From contig JYIP02000005.1 in the NCBI GenBank assembly GCA_001051155.2, positions 3,720,001 through 3,784,000 on the forward strand: a stretch of 64,000 bases of DNA, given 5' to 3'. This DNA comes from Chrysoporthe austroafricana (taxonomy: Eukaryota > Ascomycota > Sordariomycetes > Diaporthales > Cryphonectriaceae). Position 1 is the first letter of the stretch. Each line of letters opens with the position of its first letter. The translations under genes and the position numbers were made by a program. Shown one piece after another: positions 24,097 to 34,128 of this stretch. Under the pieces are notes generated by a model. The model saw nothing but the letters and a program-made list of their open reading frames with translations, did not search any database and had not been told where the DNA came from.

Positions 24097-24711
24097 ATGG
24101 CCAAGGAAGCACCCGCCCGCACGGGCCTGATCGTCGGCATCAACAAGGGCCACGTACGTTGAAAACAAAACAGCCCCGTCTCACCTCCCGGAGGATCTCT
24201 GCTCGCTGTCTCGTGCAGACGATGGACGTCGGACAACAAGGCTGATTGATGTTTTTTCGTGGACTTACAGAAGACTACCCCTCGCGTTGTCAAGCCCCGT
24301 GTCTCGCGCACCAAGGGCCACCTGAGCAAGCGTACCGCTTTCGTCAGGGACATCGTCAAGGAGGTTGCTGGGTAAGTTGTTCTCCCCTTCATATTTGCTG
24401 GTGTACCAGCTCCGCAGACCTTGCCCTAGGGCATGGATACCGGCAATCTACGAACAAGAGTCTCTTGCTGACCACCTCGCACAAACAGCCTCGCCCCCTA
24501 TGAGAAGCGTGTGATCGAGTTGCTCCGCAACTCCAAGGACAAGCGTGCCCGCAAGCTGGCCAAGAAGAGGGTACGACACTAACCCACTCCCGAGATACCA
24601 CCCTACGCCGTGTACTGACTTCAACTCCAGCTCGGAACCTTCGGTCGTGCCAAGAAGAAGGTCGACGAGCTCCAGCGCGTCATTGCTGAATCCCGCCGTG
24701 CCGGCCACTAA
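24097..24711 (+). CDS. 60S ribosomal protein eL36
   Basis: Structural protein of the large cytosolic ribosomal subunit. Four exons: 24097-24153, 24271-24371, 24489-24570 and 24631-24711; introns 117, 117 and 60 nt; 106 aa, the usual fungal length. The joined product contains [71 protein letters not shown] and [13 protein letters not shown], all characteristic of L36e. The protein is very basic. All junctions restore the frame exactly, and the first intron falls early in the coding sequence, as is common in fungal ribosomal protein genes. Confidence 0.97.
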
Positions 24712-25316
24712 ACGCTTTCCAATCGGAGTCGAGTCGAAAATTGTTACTCTAAACTGGTTGGGAAAAGTCAATGGCATGCTTCATGATTACGGGTCGGCGT
24801 TCGTGGTACTCGGTCAACGCCTCGAGAGATCTTCACGGACATTGATTCCGGACATGGTGATGGCTGCCAAAGGGCAGTCAGGCGTCGAAAGACCACATAG
24901 TTCTGCGAAGTACCAGGCAGGAATTGACAACCCAAAATGATACCTCGATCAAGTCATGCTCATAAGTTCTTATGCTGTGATCTTCATGAAGACTCTATTT
25001 GGCAAACGGTCCCCGCTACTCGCTTTCTACGCCTCCCGAACGCCTAGCGTCGTGACATGCCAATGCCTTAAATCTCAAAACATAATCTTACAGCTCAAGA
25101 AACACCATTCGTTCCCTGACAAGCACCCCGTGTTCATCCTCCCTACTAGATGTATGTGCACTCCCGAGGGGCGTCCCCTAGAAGCATATAGGAGTTGGTT
25201 CGGACGACATCATTCGTGCCTGAGGAAGTCTTCTCCCGAGGTTATGGCAGCAACTCTCATCTCAGAATGATCATAGATGCCAGTCGCTTGCCTCTCTTCG
25301 ACACCTTATCCCGTGT
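24712..25316. other. Intergenic region between convergent eL36 and the UBX gene
   Basis: About 0.6 kb of moderate GC shared by two 3' ends. It holds no gene, repeat or RNA that I can support. Confidence 0.5.
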
Positions 25317-26943
25317 CTATTTCCTTCCTCCCAGCCCCTTGAGCCACTTCGGCATCTTCTTTACAGACCCACCACTGTCGCCAGAGGCCGAAGGCTGAGG
25401 TGCCGTCTGCTGAGGTGCTGCGCTCGTCTCTGGCTCGTCCTCTACCACGGGAATATCCGGCACCTCGACCTTTTGCGCAAGACTGGCGTACTCCGGCTTC
25501 ATGAAGTGTGCGCTTTTGACGCTCGGGGGAACACTATCCTCCCAGACAAAGTTGACAAGAACGCGCCCGGATAGCCTGTAGCCTTTGATGAGCTTGTGCT
25601 TCGCACCCGCATCGTCCTTGATATGGCTCATAGCAGTCGGTGGACCAGGCAACACAATTTTGAAGGGCGCCGAGTTGTTGGCCATCACGCTACGCACGGC
25701 CTTGTACAACGTCGCACCAGTATCGTCGGGTCCGAACCCCCACTGCGCAGCGGTGCCATCCGGAAAGCGTGCCTTCACTGTGATCTTCTTAACCGCTGCA
25801 ACCTTCGCCTCCTCGGCGCGGGCCTCGGCCTCGAGCTCAGCGTCGGACTTCAGGCGCCTGTTCACTGCATTCTCCTGCAACTTCTGTTGATGCATCTGAG
25901 CGTGTGCGATGGTAGGCGTATAGTATGAATCAGGTACGTCGACGGAGGCCGCGGCAGGGGTGGCGTTGGTAGGGGCGGAGAAGATGCTGGTAGGCTTAAG
26001 GGGATCGTGGGGTGGTGCCGCAGGTTCGTCGACGTCCATGGCATCTGCTGCTCCGTCTGTAATATGTGCTGATGGCGTCTCCTGGGACGCCTCCTGGAGC
26101 GTCTCCTGAGCCACTTCATTCTGCTTTGCTTCTGCCGCTGTGTCGACAACAGTACCAGACGGCTCCGATGCGGATGCTGCAGAGCTCTCGGCCGCCACCG
26201 CCGGCGGTTCTAGCTTTGGCGCAGCCTCCCGCTCCTTGGCCTCAGCAGTCTCCTCATCTTTGAAGAACTGCGAGATCTCCTGCATAGCCTCATTCAATGT
26301 CTGCTGCGTTGGCCTGAATGAAAGCTGTATCCCTTGGTTCCCCGAGTCCAGACCCAACTGCGAGAGCGTCTTCTGGAAATCCACCAGCGTCGAAACCTCC
26401 CGGTTCATGATCCGCAGGACCGGCATCTCGTAGTACAGCTGGCCGCTGCCTGCCTGCACACCATTGCTGGTCTGTGGGGCAGCTCGGTCCGTGAAGTTCA
26501 GTTTCCTGTTCTCAGCTGCACCGTCGGCCTCGAACTGCCGCAACATCTTCCACAGTGTTGTGTCATTCCGAAACTTCCTCGTAAGCCGCCTATTAGGTAG
26601 GTTCCGAGCCAGGGATTCGGGCAGTGTCAACGCGATGTTGACGACGGTGGGGGTGTTGGATTTCGCGACGAGTTCCAGCCTGGCTCCGGGCGGCAGGCCA
26701 GTTACTCGGAATGCATCGTTCAGCTGGAACTGCTTCTTCTGATGCCTGGCGAAGGTCATGTTAGGCTAGCTCTCCACATGAGAACAGATGTGGTACGACT
26801 CACTTCAGTGTGTATTTCTCGGCTGGCAGCTTGAGCTTCTGACATGCCTCGTCCAGAACACTGAACATCGATGTGCCCGGGTTGACCTTCACCACGGCCT
26901 TCCTGAGGTCCTGCGCCCAAACTTGCACCGAGGTAGAAGCCAT
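25317..26943 (-). CDS. UBX-domain protein of the TUG/ASPL (yeast Ubx4) type
   Basis: Predicted cofactor of the AAA ATPase Cdc48/p97. Exons 26804-26943 and 25317-26745, intron 58 nt, 522 aa. The first exon starts MASTSVQVWAQDLRKAVVKV. The junction gives YTLKHQKKQFQLNDAFRVTGLPP without a frame break, which is the N-terminal ubiquitin-like TUG domain (about residues 5-85); the ATG at 26759 is therefore inside the intron and not the start. A middle ubiquitin-like region (KFRNDTTLWKMLRQFE...PVLRIMNREVSTLVDF) follows, then a low-complexity Ala/Glu/Pro linker. The UBX domain lies at about residues 367-447 (ITVKARFPDGTAAQWGF ... SGRVLVNFVWED). It diverges from the proteasome beta-3 gene across 734 bp; a shared protein-degradation theme is suggestive only. 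Confidence 0.9.
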
Positions 26944-27677
26944 GCCGATAGCCTTGCAGATGAATGTGCTTTGTCGTAGTGTTTCTCTTTCCTATTAGCT
27001 GCCTTCTAACCCAAGATGCGGTCTGTCTCTCTGTGGAGGACGTTCTCGTCGTTTGTCGCGTGTCGTCGCAGTGCCCCTCTAACGGCTTAATCGCGGGGCA
27101 GTGGTAAGCAGACTGCCACAAAGTAGCAATGGATCAAACACGCTTAAGAGCACACATAAAAAAAGACAAATAGAATTATTGAAGTATACTGTCGGAGGGT
27201 AGGGTATTCACGCAGCAACAATACCGACAAAAGCGACGCGAGGAAGGATAAGGGCCAGCGTTGTTGGTAAGCAAACAGATCTCGACCTGCGTTTGCGTTG
27301 CGCTGTCTACAAAGCTACTTTATCAGGCAGCCTCGCAGTGAGGTCACCGCGTCGCGGAAGGCGCCAGAAGCTCTGTCCTTACCGGGCCAATCAGCGCTAA
27401 ACGGACGGCGTTCCAGGGGTCCCCCTTCCGCCACTAGACGTCCGGGGGGTGCAACGCGCCAGCGCAGGTTGCCTGCACGCTCTGAGCTCAACCACAGCTG
27501 CTTGGAGCCTCGCCCAACGTCAGCTAGCTTGTCAACGCAACACAACCCCCAGACGACACCAAGCAGCTTCCCACGACCCCCCCCTCCGCGAGACCTCACG
27601 ATCCTAACGGGACCTTGCCAGCCTCCCATTGCAGACCACCTCTGAAGCATCGTGATTCCCCAATCCAGACCGTTAGC
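26944..27677. other. Divergent intergenic region: UBX gene / proteasome beta-3
   Basis: 734 bp between two start codons on opposite strands, so both promoters lie here. An A-rich stretch with an AAAAAAAG run lies near 27158-27166, and C-rich leader sequence lies just before 27678. I could not identify a conserved proteasome-associated control element by eye. Confidence 0.5.
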
Positions 27678-28512
27678 ATGGTAAGTCCGGCCTCCCAAAG
27701 CCGTCACACGGACGACTATAGCTAACCACCACGGCAGTCGTCCCCCTTCTCAATAAGTACGAGCCCGTCACGACGACCCCGCCGTCCCGTCTCATACTGA
27801 CCTCCCCGCTCCCTTTCTGCAGACGGCGGCGCCTGCGTCGCCATGGTGGGCAAGGACTGCGTCGCCATAGCCTGCGACCTGCGGCTGGGCCTGCAGGCGC
27901 TCACGGTGTCCAACAACTTCCCCAAGATCTTCTCGTACGGCTCGACCGTCTACCTGGGCCTGACGGGCCTCGCGACCGACGTGAACACCGTGTCCGACCT
28001 CTTCCGGTACAAGGTCAACATGTACCGCCTGCGCGAGGAGCGCGCCATCAGCCCCACCACCTTCGCGAACCTCGTCTCCTCCTCGCTCTACGAGAAGCGC
28101 TTTGGCCCCTACTTTGTCTCTCCCGTCGTCGCCGGCCTCGAGCCCAAGACCGGCAAGCCCTTCATCTGCGGCTTCGACAGCATCGGCTGCATCGACTTCG
28201 CCAAGGACTTCATCGTGAGCGGCACGGCGACGGAGCAGCTGTTCGGCATGTGCGAGAGCCTGTGGGAGCCGGACTTGGTACGTCTGGCCCGGACCCGGCG
28301 GCCGTCTGCCTCCGACCTTGCTAGAAGGAGAATCATTTTTTGCTAACGAGTGGTATCCGTGGTGTTAGAGCCCCGACGAGCTCTTCGAGACCATCTCCCA
28401 GTCCCTCCTCAACGCCGTCGACCGAGATGCCCTGTCCGGCTGGGGCGCGCACGTTTACATCATCGAGAAGGACAAGGTGACCAAGAGGCTGCTGAAGGGT
28501 CGTCAGGACTAA
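27678..28512 (+). CDS. pup3: 20S proteasome subunit beta type-3
   Basis: Non-catalytic beta-ring subunit of the 20S core particle. Exons: 27678-27680 (ATG alone), 27738-27756 (19 nt), 27823-28277 and 28369-28512; introns 57, 66 and 91 nt; 206 aa, matching the family. The joined N-terminus [19 protein letters not shown] is the standard fungal beta-3 start, which supports splitting the start codon into its own exon. Further signatures are [32 protein letters not shown] sequence at about residues 45-60, [40 protein letters not shown] and [13 protein letters not shown]. There is no N-terminal catalytic Thr, as expected for beta-3. Confidence 0.96.
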
Positions 28513-28788
28513 GCGGTGGCTGTGGCTCGCCGGGGACAACGGACGCTGGGGGGCATAGACCAGAGGAGAAGACGCTGTCTTGACATCAGAAGGGAGGGGT
28601 CGAGCAGCTACGACTTTGTTTTTCGCACTGTACGATAGACAGACACATCACGACAACCGCTGGCTTGATATGACCAAGTGAGCCATATAAAATCCAATTA
28701 AAATCCAACTTGGTGACATAGATGGATCCACCATGCGGTGCGTGCATGTCTTGCGAACCCTCTGAAGGCTTGCGCGCCGTGGCTTTCG

Positions 28789-29232
28789 TTATAAGCGCGG
28801 CCGTGGGCTAGATTCTTCCGACATCCCTTCTTCACCGCTGAAGCGATAAACGACGTTCTCAAAGTTCCCTTCGGGGAAGAGATACAGCCATTCCGGGGGG
28901 TCAGCGCCGCAGAAGACACCATGCTCGGCATCGCCAGGCACCCAGATGACCAAGTCCTTGTGGACGGGATATCGCACCCCGTCGATCTGTACCTCTCCCC
29001 TGCCGGCCGTAATAATGTATATCTCGGCCTGCTTGTGCCGGTGAAGTTTCAAGCTGCCGTTGGGCGGACAGAGAGCGATGCCACAGCACATCGAGTCAGT
29101 GGCCGTGCCCGACTGAGAGAGTAGGGTCCGCCAGGTCGTGTTCCCGCGTCTCGGCTCGGCAAACTACTCGGGGTCTCTTAACAATGCCTGCCTCAAGTCG
29201 ACAATGACCGGCTTCTTGGATATTTCGGGCAT
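28789..29232 (-). pseudogene. Cupin-domain gene interrupted by an in-frame amber codon
   Basis: Reading left from ATG 29232 gives 22 codons (MPEISKKPVIVDLRQALLRD then PE), then TAG at 29164-29166. The same frame then stays open with protein-like sequence (FAEPRRGNTTWRTLLSQ) into a complete cupin barrel ending at 28789. The cupin part has the metal-ligand pattern LHRHKQAEIYIITAGRGEVQ and a second-motif region VPGDAEHGVFCG. Reading begins again at an internal ATG (29091), which would give a 100-aa truncated cupin. The alternatives are an unrecognised intron using this TAG as its acceptor, a sequencing error, or stop-codon readthrough. The family includes small mononuclear-metal enzymes and sugar-binding proteins; the substrate is unknown. 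Confidence 0.7.
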
Positions 29233-29729
29233 ATTGGCAAGGTGATATATGAATAACGTATATAAAATAAATAGAATGATCTTAAATCAGGGAATTAAAT
29301 ATTCAAATCTATATAAAAGACGTTTGCAAACTTATTTATAGTTCAGCATCCTCTGATAAGAATGCGTATACAGATGTGGAGAAGCCGGCGAGAGGCCGAA
29401 GCCGGCGAGAAGCCGAAGCCGGCTGGATGCTGAAGCTGGGCTTCATTTACTGGCCGATTCTGCAGAGTTTATGTTCGTGCGTGGGAACATCGCACTTAGA
29501 AGTGAAGCACGCACAGGCCGTGAGCGTGGGTTTTATACTAGTCAGACTCCTCTCGGCCTCTATAAGATAGATGTTCGAGTGCAATTTTATTCATCGGTGT
29601 CTCTATCCATACAATACACCGCATAGCAGGTGTCTGTCTCTTGAGATCTAAGATAATGTACAAACCCAACTGTACATGACCGCCGTCTATGCCTGTACGG
29701 TGCAATATGACTTATTCCTGCCCAGCCAT
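29233..29729. other. AT-rich island and short tandem repeats between cupin and Ca2+-ATPase
   Basis: About 0.5 kb. Positions 29240-29342 are strongly AT-rich (TATATAAAATAAATAGAATG, AATTAAATATTCAAATC), unlike the GC-rich surroundings, followed by a 17-bp tandem repeat. It may be promoter DNA for the cupin gene, a remnant of a mutated repeat, or both. Confidence 0.55.
29342..29434. repeat. 17-bp tandem repeat flanked by a 10-bp inverted repeat
   Basis: The units GAAGCCGGCGAGAGGCC (29381-29397) and GAAGCCGGCGAGAAGCC (29398-29414) differ by one base, and a partial third copy GAAGCCGGCTGG follows (29415-29426). TTCAGCATCC at 29342-29351 is the exact reverse complement of GGATGCTGAA at 29425-29434. 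Together they could fold into a long hairpin. Confidence 0.7.
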
Positions 29730-30699
29730 CTACTGCTCCTTCTTTGCCTTTATCTTTCTCGTGGCAACTTCTGTCGTCTTCTGCATGAAGAACGATCTCT
29801 CTACGAACTTCAAGATCTCATCGATAATTCTGCGATGCGCGTTAGTAAAACTTCGGAGACGACCTGGGACGCAGGGAAGGACTTACATCACGGGTGCGCT
29901 GATGATGAGCACCGCCTTCCATTCCGCCACGTTCAGCGGCAAGATCGAGAACAGAGTCTGCAGGAAAGGTGTGTAGAGCAGGGCAAAGTGCAGCGCCATC
30001 GACAGTGCGATGGCGTACACCAGCATCATGTTATCCCACAGCGGCAGGGTCAGGAGAGACTCGCTGGATGACAGCGCGTTCATGGCGTTGAACATCTCAA
30101 TGACCACAAGAATCGACAGCGAGACAGTCGACGCGGACTTGGCCATGTCGTTGGAGAACATCTCACAGCCGATCCCCGAGAATTCCGAGGAGCAGCGGTG
30201 GAAGTGGGAAAGCTGCCAGAAGGTGATCTGTGGGCCGTCGGAGTAGAACATGAACCACCAGGCATAGCCGGCGACCGTGGCGAGACCGACATAAGTACCG
30301 ATGACGAGATAGCGGAAGAAGAGCCAGCCTCCGATGAGAGCCTCATCGCGCTTCCGGGGTTGACGGCGCATGACATCGTGATCAGGCGGGTTGAAAGACA
30401 GGGCCGTGGCGGGAAGACCATCCGTGACGAGGTTGACCCAAAGAAGTTGGACCGGGATAAGAGCCTCAGGCATACCAAGGGCAGCAGTCAAGAAGATCGA
30501 GACGACCTCGCCAATGTTGGAAGAGATAAGGTACCGGATGAACTGCTGGGTGTTGTTGTAGATAGACCGACCCTCCTCGATCGCGGCCTCGATAGTTGCG
30601 AAGTTGTTGTCAGCCAGAACCATGTCAGCTGCCAGCTTTGAGACATCAGTACCGGAACCCATGGCGACACCAATATCAGCCTTCTTCAGAGCAGGAGCA

Positions 30700-30730
<31 letters not shown>

Positions 30731-32913
30731 CCTCACCCAGACTTTGAAGAAGATCGACCAGCTTGGACTTGTGACTTGGCTCGACACGGGAGAACAGAGA
30801 CGCCTTTTTAGCCGCCTCGACCTGCTCTGGCATGCTCAAGTTGTCAAACTCGCGACCCGTAAAGCTCTTGCCTCGGAGGTCCTCGTTCGCCCCAAAGACA
30901 CCAATCTGACGGCAGATGCTCTCAGCGGTGTTGCGGTTGTCTCCAGTGATAACAATGACACGAATGCCGGCCTCCTTGCATTTGGCAATCGAAACCGGAA
31001 CTTCAGGACGAGGGGGATCCAGCATACCGACCAAGCCGAGCAAAGTCAGGTTCTGCTCGATGCTGGAGTAGTCAGCCGTCGACTTTGCAGAGTGCAAAAG
31101 CTTGTTGCCAGAGACATCATCGAGACTTGCCAGCGCGATAACACGCAGACCCCGGTTGCCGTAGTCGATGACCTCGCGCATGATGAGACCTGAGAGCTTT
31201 TCATTCATCTGGACCTTCTTGCCGTTTGCACCGAGCACGACGCTGGTGCAGCGCTCAATAATAGACTCAGGGGCGCCCTTGACAAGGAGCTTCTGCTGTC
31301 CGCCGTTCTCAACCAAGACAGACATGCTCTTGCGGTCACGGGAGAACTCGTACGTAGCAAGGCGGTTGAACTGCTTCTCATACCAGGCGCTGGCGTAGTG
31401 CACACGATCACCTGGTGCACTAGTGCTGGGCGCACATGGGCCAATTTTCTCAGTCAAAGTTCGGAGGGCACCTTCAGTAGGTTCGCCGACGTTCGCGTAG
31501 CCGTTCTTGGAATCATAAGCCAACAAAGCGTCGTTGCAGAGTGCCGCGACCTCGGTCATCTGTCGAACGGTGGACGACTTCTGGGGAAGATCCTGGACGA
31601 CCTGGCCCTTGTAAGTGATGTCGCCCTTAGGCTCAAAGGTAGTTCCTGCCACATCAAGCTCCTCGAGGTCGGTACCGGCCTCGTTCAGGTAGACAATCTT
31701 GTTCACGCTCATCTGGTTGGTTGTCAGGGTACCGGTCTTGTCGGAGCAGATGACACTGCAGCTTCCCAACGTCTCGACAGAAGGCAAGCTGCGAACAACA
31801 GCGTTCTTCGCGGCCATCTTGCGGGTTCCCAGAGCGAGACAGGTGGTGATGACGACAGCCAAACCCTCAGGAATAGCGGCCACACCGAGGGACACGGCGA
31901 TCTTGAGGTAGTAGATAGCGCCCTTGGCCCAGCTCCCGTGGCTCGGATCCTTGAAGTTAGGGATGTTGATAAGCCAGACGAGGATGCAGATGACGGTAAT
32001 GACCTTGGCGAGGCTGTCGCCAAAGTCGTTCAGCTTCTGCTTGAGGGGCGTTGGCTCGGAGATCTGCGCGGTGATGCTCTCGTGAATGTCGCCAATAGCC
32101 GTATTCGAGCCAGTCAGCACCACGACAGCCCTGGCCCTTCCGGTGACGACGGTGGTGCCGGAGAAGAGCATGTTGACCTGATCCTGCTTCACGGCCTTCT
32201 CGTCCTGCACGATCGCGCGACAGTCCTTGCCAACACTCTCACTCTCGCCCGTCAGGATGGCCTGGTCAACCGCGAAGCTGTTGCTCTCAATGGAAACCAG
32301 TCTGCAGTCGGCGGGAATCCGGTCGCCGACGGACACAGAGACAATATCACCTGGTACCAGATCCTCAGCCTTGACTCTTGAGATATGTCCATCGTTGCGG
32401 ACCACGTTGGCCTCGTTAGCGGAGTACTCTTGGAGGGCGGCGATGGCTTTCTCGGCGCTGCTCTCTTGCGAGACACCGACGACGGCGTTGAGGATCAGGA
32501 TAGTCAGGATCTGCAGCGCACAAAAGTCAGCACCTGCCGAGATCGGGGATCACAGCTGCGCGAGGCAAGAACACTTACAACAACGGGGTCAACGAATGCG
32601 CTCCAGCCACCTTCGTCCTCGAAGAGAGCAAGCACGAAGGAGATGGCGGCAGAACCGAGAAGGATGATGACGAGCTGGTCCTTGAACTGCTCGAGGATGA
32701 GCTCCCACAGGGGCGTGGGAGGCTCTTCTGCGATTGCTTCACGTCGTATGTCAGCAACGAGACAGCGCGTCTCTGGGAGGGAGAGCATCGCCTACCATTC
32801 TTGCCGTACTTCTTCCTCAAATCGTTGACCTGCGCATCTGTCAGACCGGTGGAGGCCTTCACCCCCAGGGCCGACAAGACCTGGTCTGTCGATTTGGCGA
32901 AAGCGTTCTCCAT
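29730..32913 (-). CDS. SERCA-type Ca2+-transporting P-type ATPase
   Basis: ATP-driven Ca2+ pump of the endoplasmic/sarcoplasmic reticulum type (P2A). Exons: 32796-32913, 32579-32736, 29887-32510 and 29730-29829; introns 59, 68 and 57 nt; 999 aa, the family length. Motifs in order: the cytosolic N-terminus ([20 protein letters not shown]), an actuator domain with DQAILTGES, transmembrane helix 4 with [14 protein letters not shown] (Ca2+ site), the phosphorylation site [12 protein letters not shown] with D349, the nucleotide-binding stretch [15 protein letters not shown], the hinge [21 protein letters not shown], and transmembrane helices 5-10 (for example [20 protein letters not shown]). The C-terminus ends in a Lys-rich tail ([10 protein letters not shown]). 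All key residues are present, so it is predicted active. Confidence 0.97.
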
Positions 32914-34128
32914 CTTGCCGTAGTGAACTCAGGCTGTCCTCTACGGGCGATGGTGGAGGAAGTTGAGTTGGGTCAGCTCTGGAGGAGTGGATGTTGAGCT
33001 GTCAGGAACCGGGGGTTCTGGCCGCCAGGGACCGTTACCGCAGCGGCGGGTGGATGGACCAGGGGCAGTTGAGCGATGGCCCGTGTCGAGAATGCGCTGG
33101 AAATGATAGAACAGCCTCGCCGAGCGGAAGGGAGAAGCAGGATGTCAGGTGCTGAAAGAACGAAAATATGCCTCCAAGACCTCACCAGACGGATCAAAGG
33201 AAAAAAGGAAAAAGACGCCGTCGCGAAGCTGAGGCGAAACGGTCGAGGATTGTTAAACGTGTCCAGAAGCACAAGCCTGAAAGGCCACGGCCGGCTGCGA
33301 TGTCACTAGCGGCGCACGCTGCTCCTGCTGTCCCGCCTGAGCGCCTGCTCACCTCAGTGCCGCCCTGCCGGTTCTCGCAGTGAACGCCGATCGATAAGGT
33401 TGAAGTCCAGCCCTGCCAGCCTGTCGGCAGCGTTACCGAGCACCTGGGGGGACCCAGGGTGTGCCAGATTAGGAATACGGCTGCCCCAGAGAAGGGTCCA
33501 GAAGAGCCTCACCTCCCGCAGTCAGGCACACATTTAGTACGCGGTGGAGTACCTCGGTACCCCAGGAGACGTCGTTGCTTACTATGTACGGTACAGTTGC
33601 CACTGTCGCTGGCCATACGGAGAGGCCATCTGTCTTCTTTCATGATGCCCTAATCAGATCCCCACATGTTCGAATGTTCTATACTATGTGTCCCCCAGTG
33701 ACTAGAGCACGGTTTCACTGCATTTGTTCCAGACACGATGTCTCAGTTCTCGAGATCTGATCTCACTGGGGCCCTGCCCCCCTTCATACCCTGCAGTATC
33801 ACAGCCTTGCTGGTGCTGCATTGCTGGCGCGATGATTGAACAACGTTCCTGGGGGACCAATCCTGAAAACGCCGTCTGCTGTGCCGAGAAGGGCCTGTGC
33901 TCTCCGCCAGAGAAACACAAGCATTGACAGTCCGGTAGTGCATTGTTCATCAGGCTGGTCTTCGAGTATCTTGCAAGCCAGTGCTTCAGGTCGAGTCATG
34001 CCCATTGCCATGAGCCCCAGGGCCGAGTATATGCTCCAACTTCATGCTACTACCCATATACTTATACATTACTTTTCCCCCTCCACCCCTTAAATAGAAT
34101 TTCTCATTACAATATTCAGGGATACAAC
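32914..34128. other. Intergenic region upstream of the Ca2+-ATPase
   Basis: About 1.2 kb. It contains the ATPase promoter and leader on the left and the 3' side of a membrane-protein gene on the right. Short frames on both strands have no support. No repeats of note. Confidence 0.5.

Noticed and set aside
26746..26759. ATG at 26759 as the start of the UBX protein
   Set aside because: It lies within the intron; the upstream exon from 26943 joins in frame and completes the N-terminal TUG domain.
31398..32381. 327-codon plus-strand open frame
   Set aside because: It is antisense to the third exon of the Ca2+-ATPase, whose reading is unambiguous; long antisense frames are common in GC-rich coding DNA.
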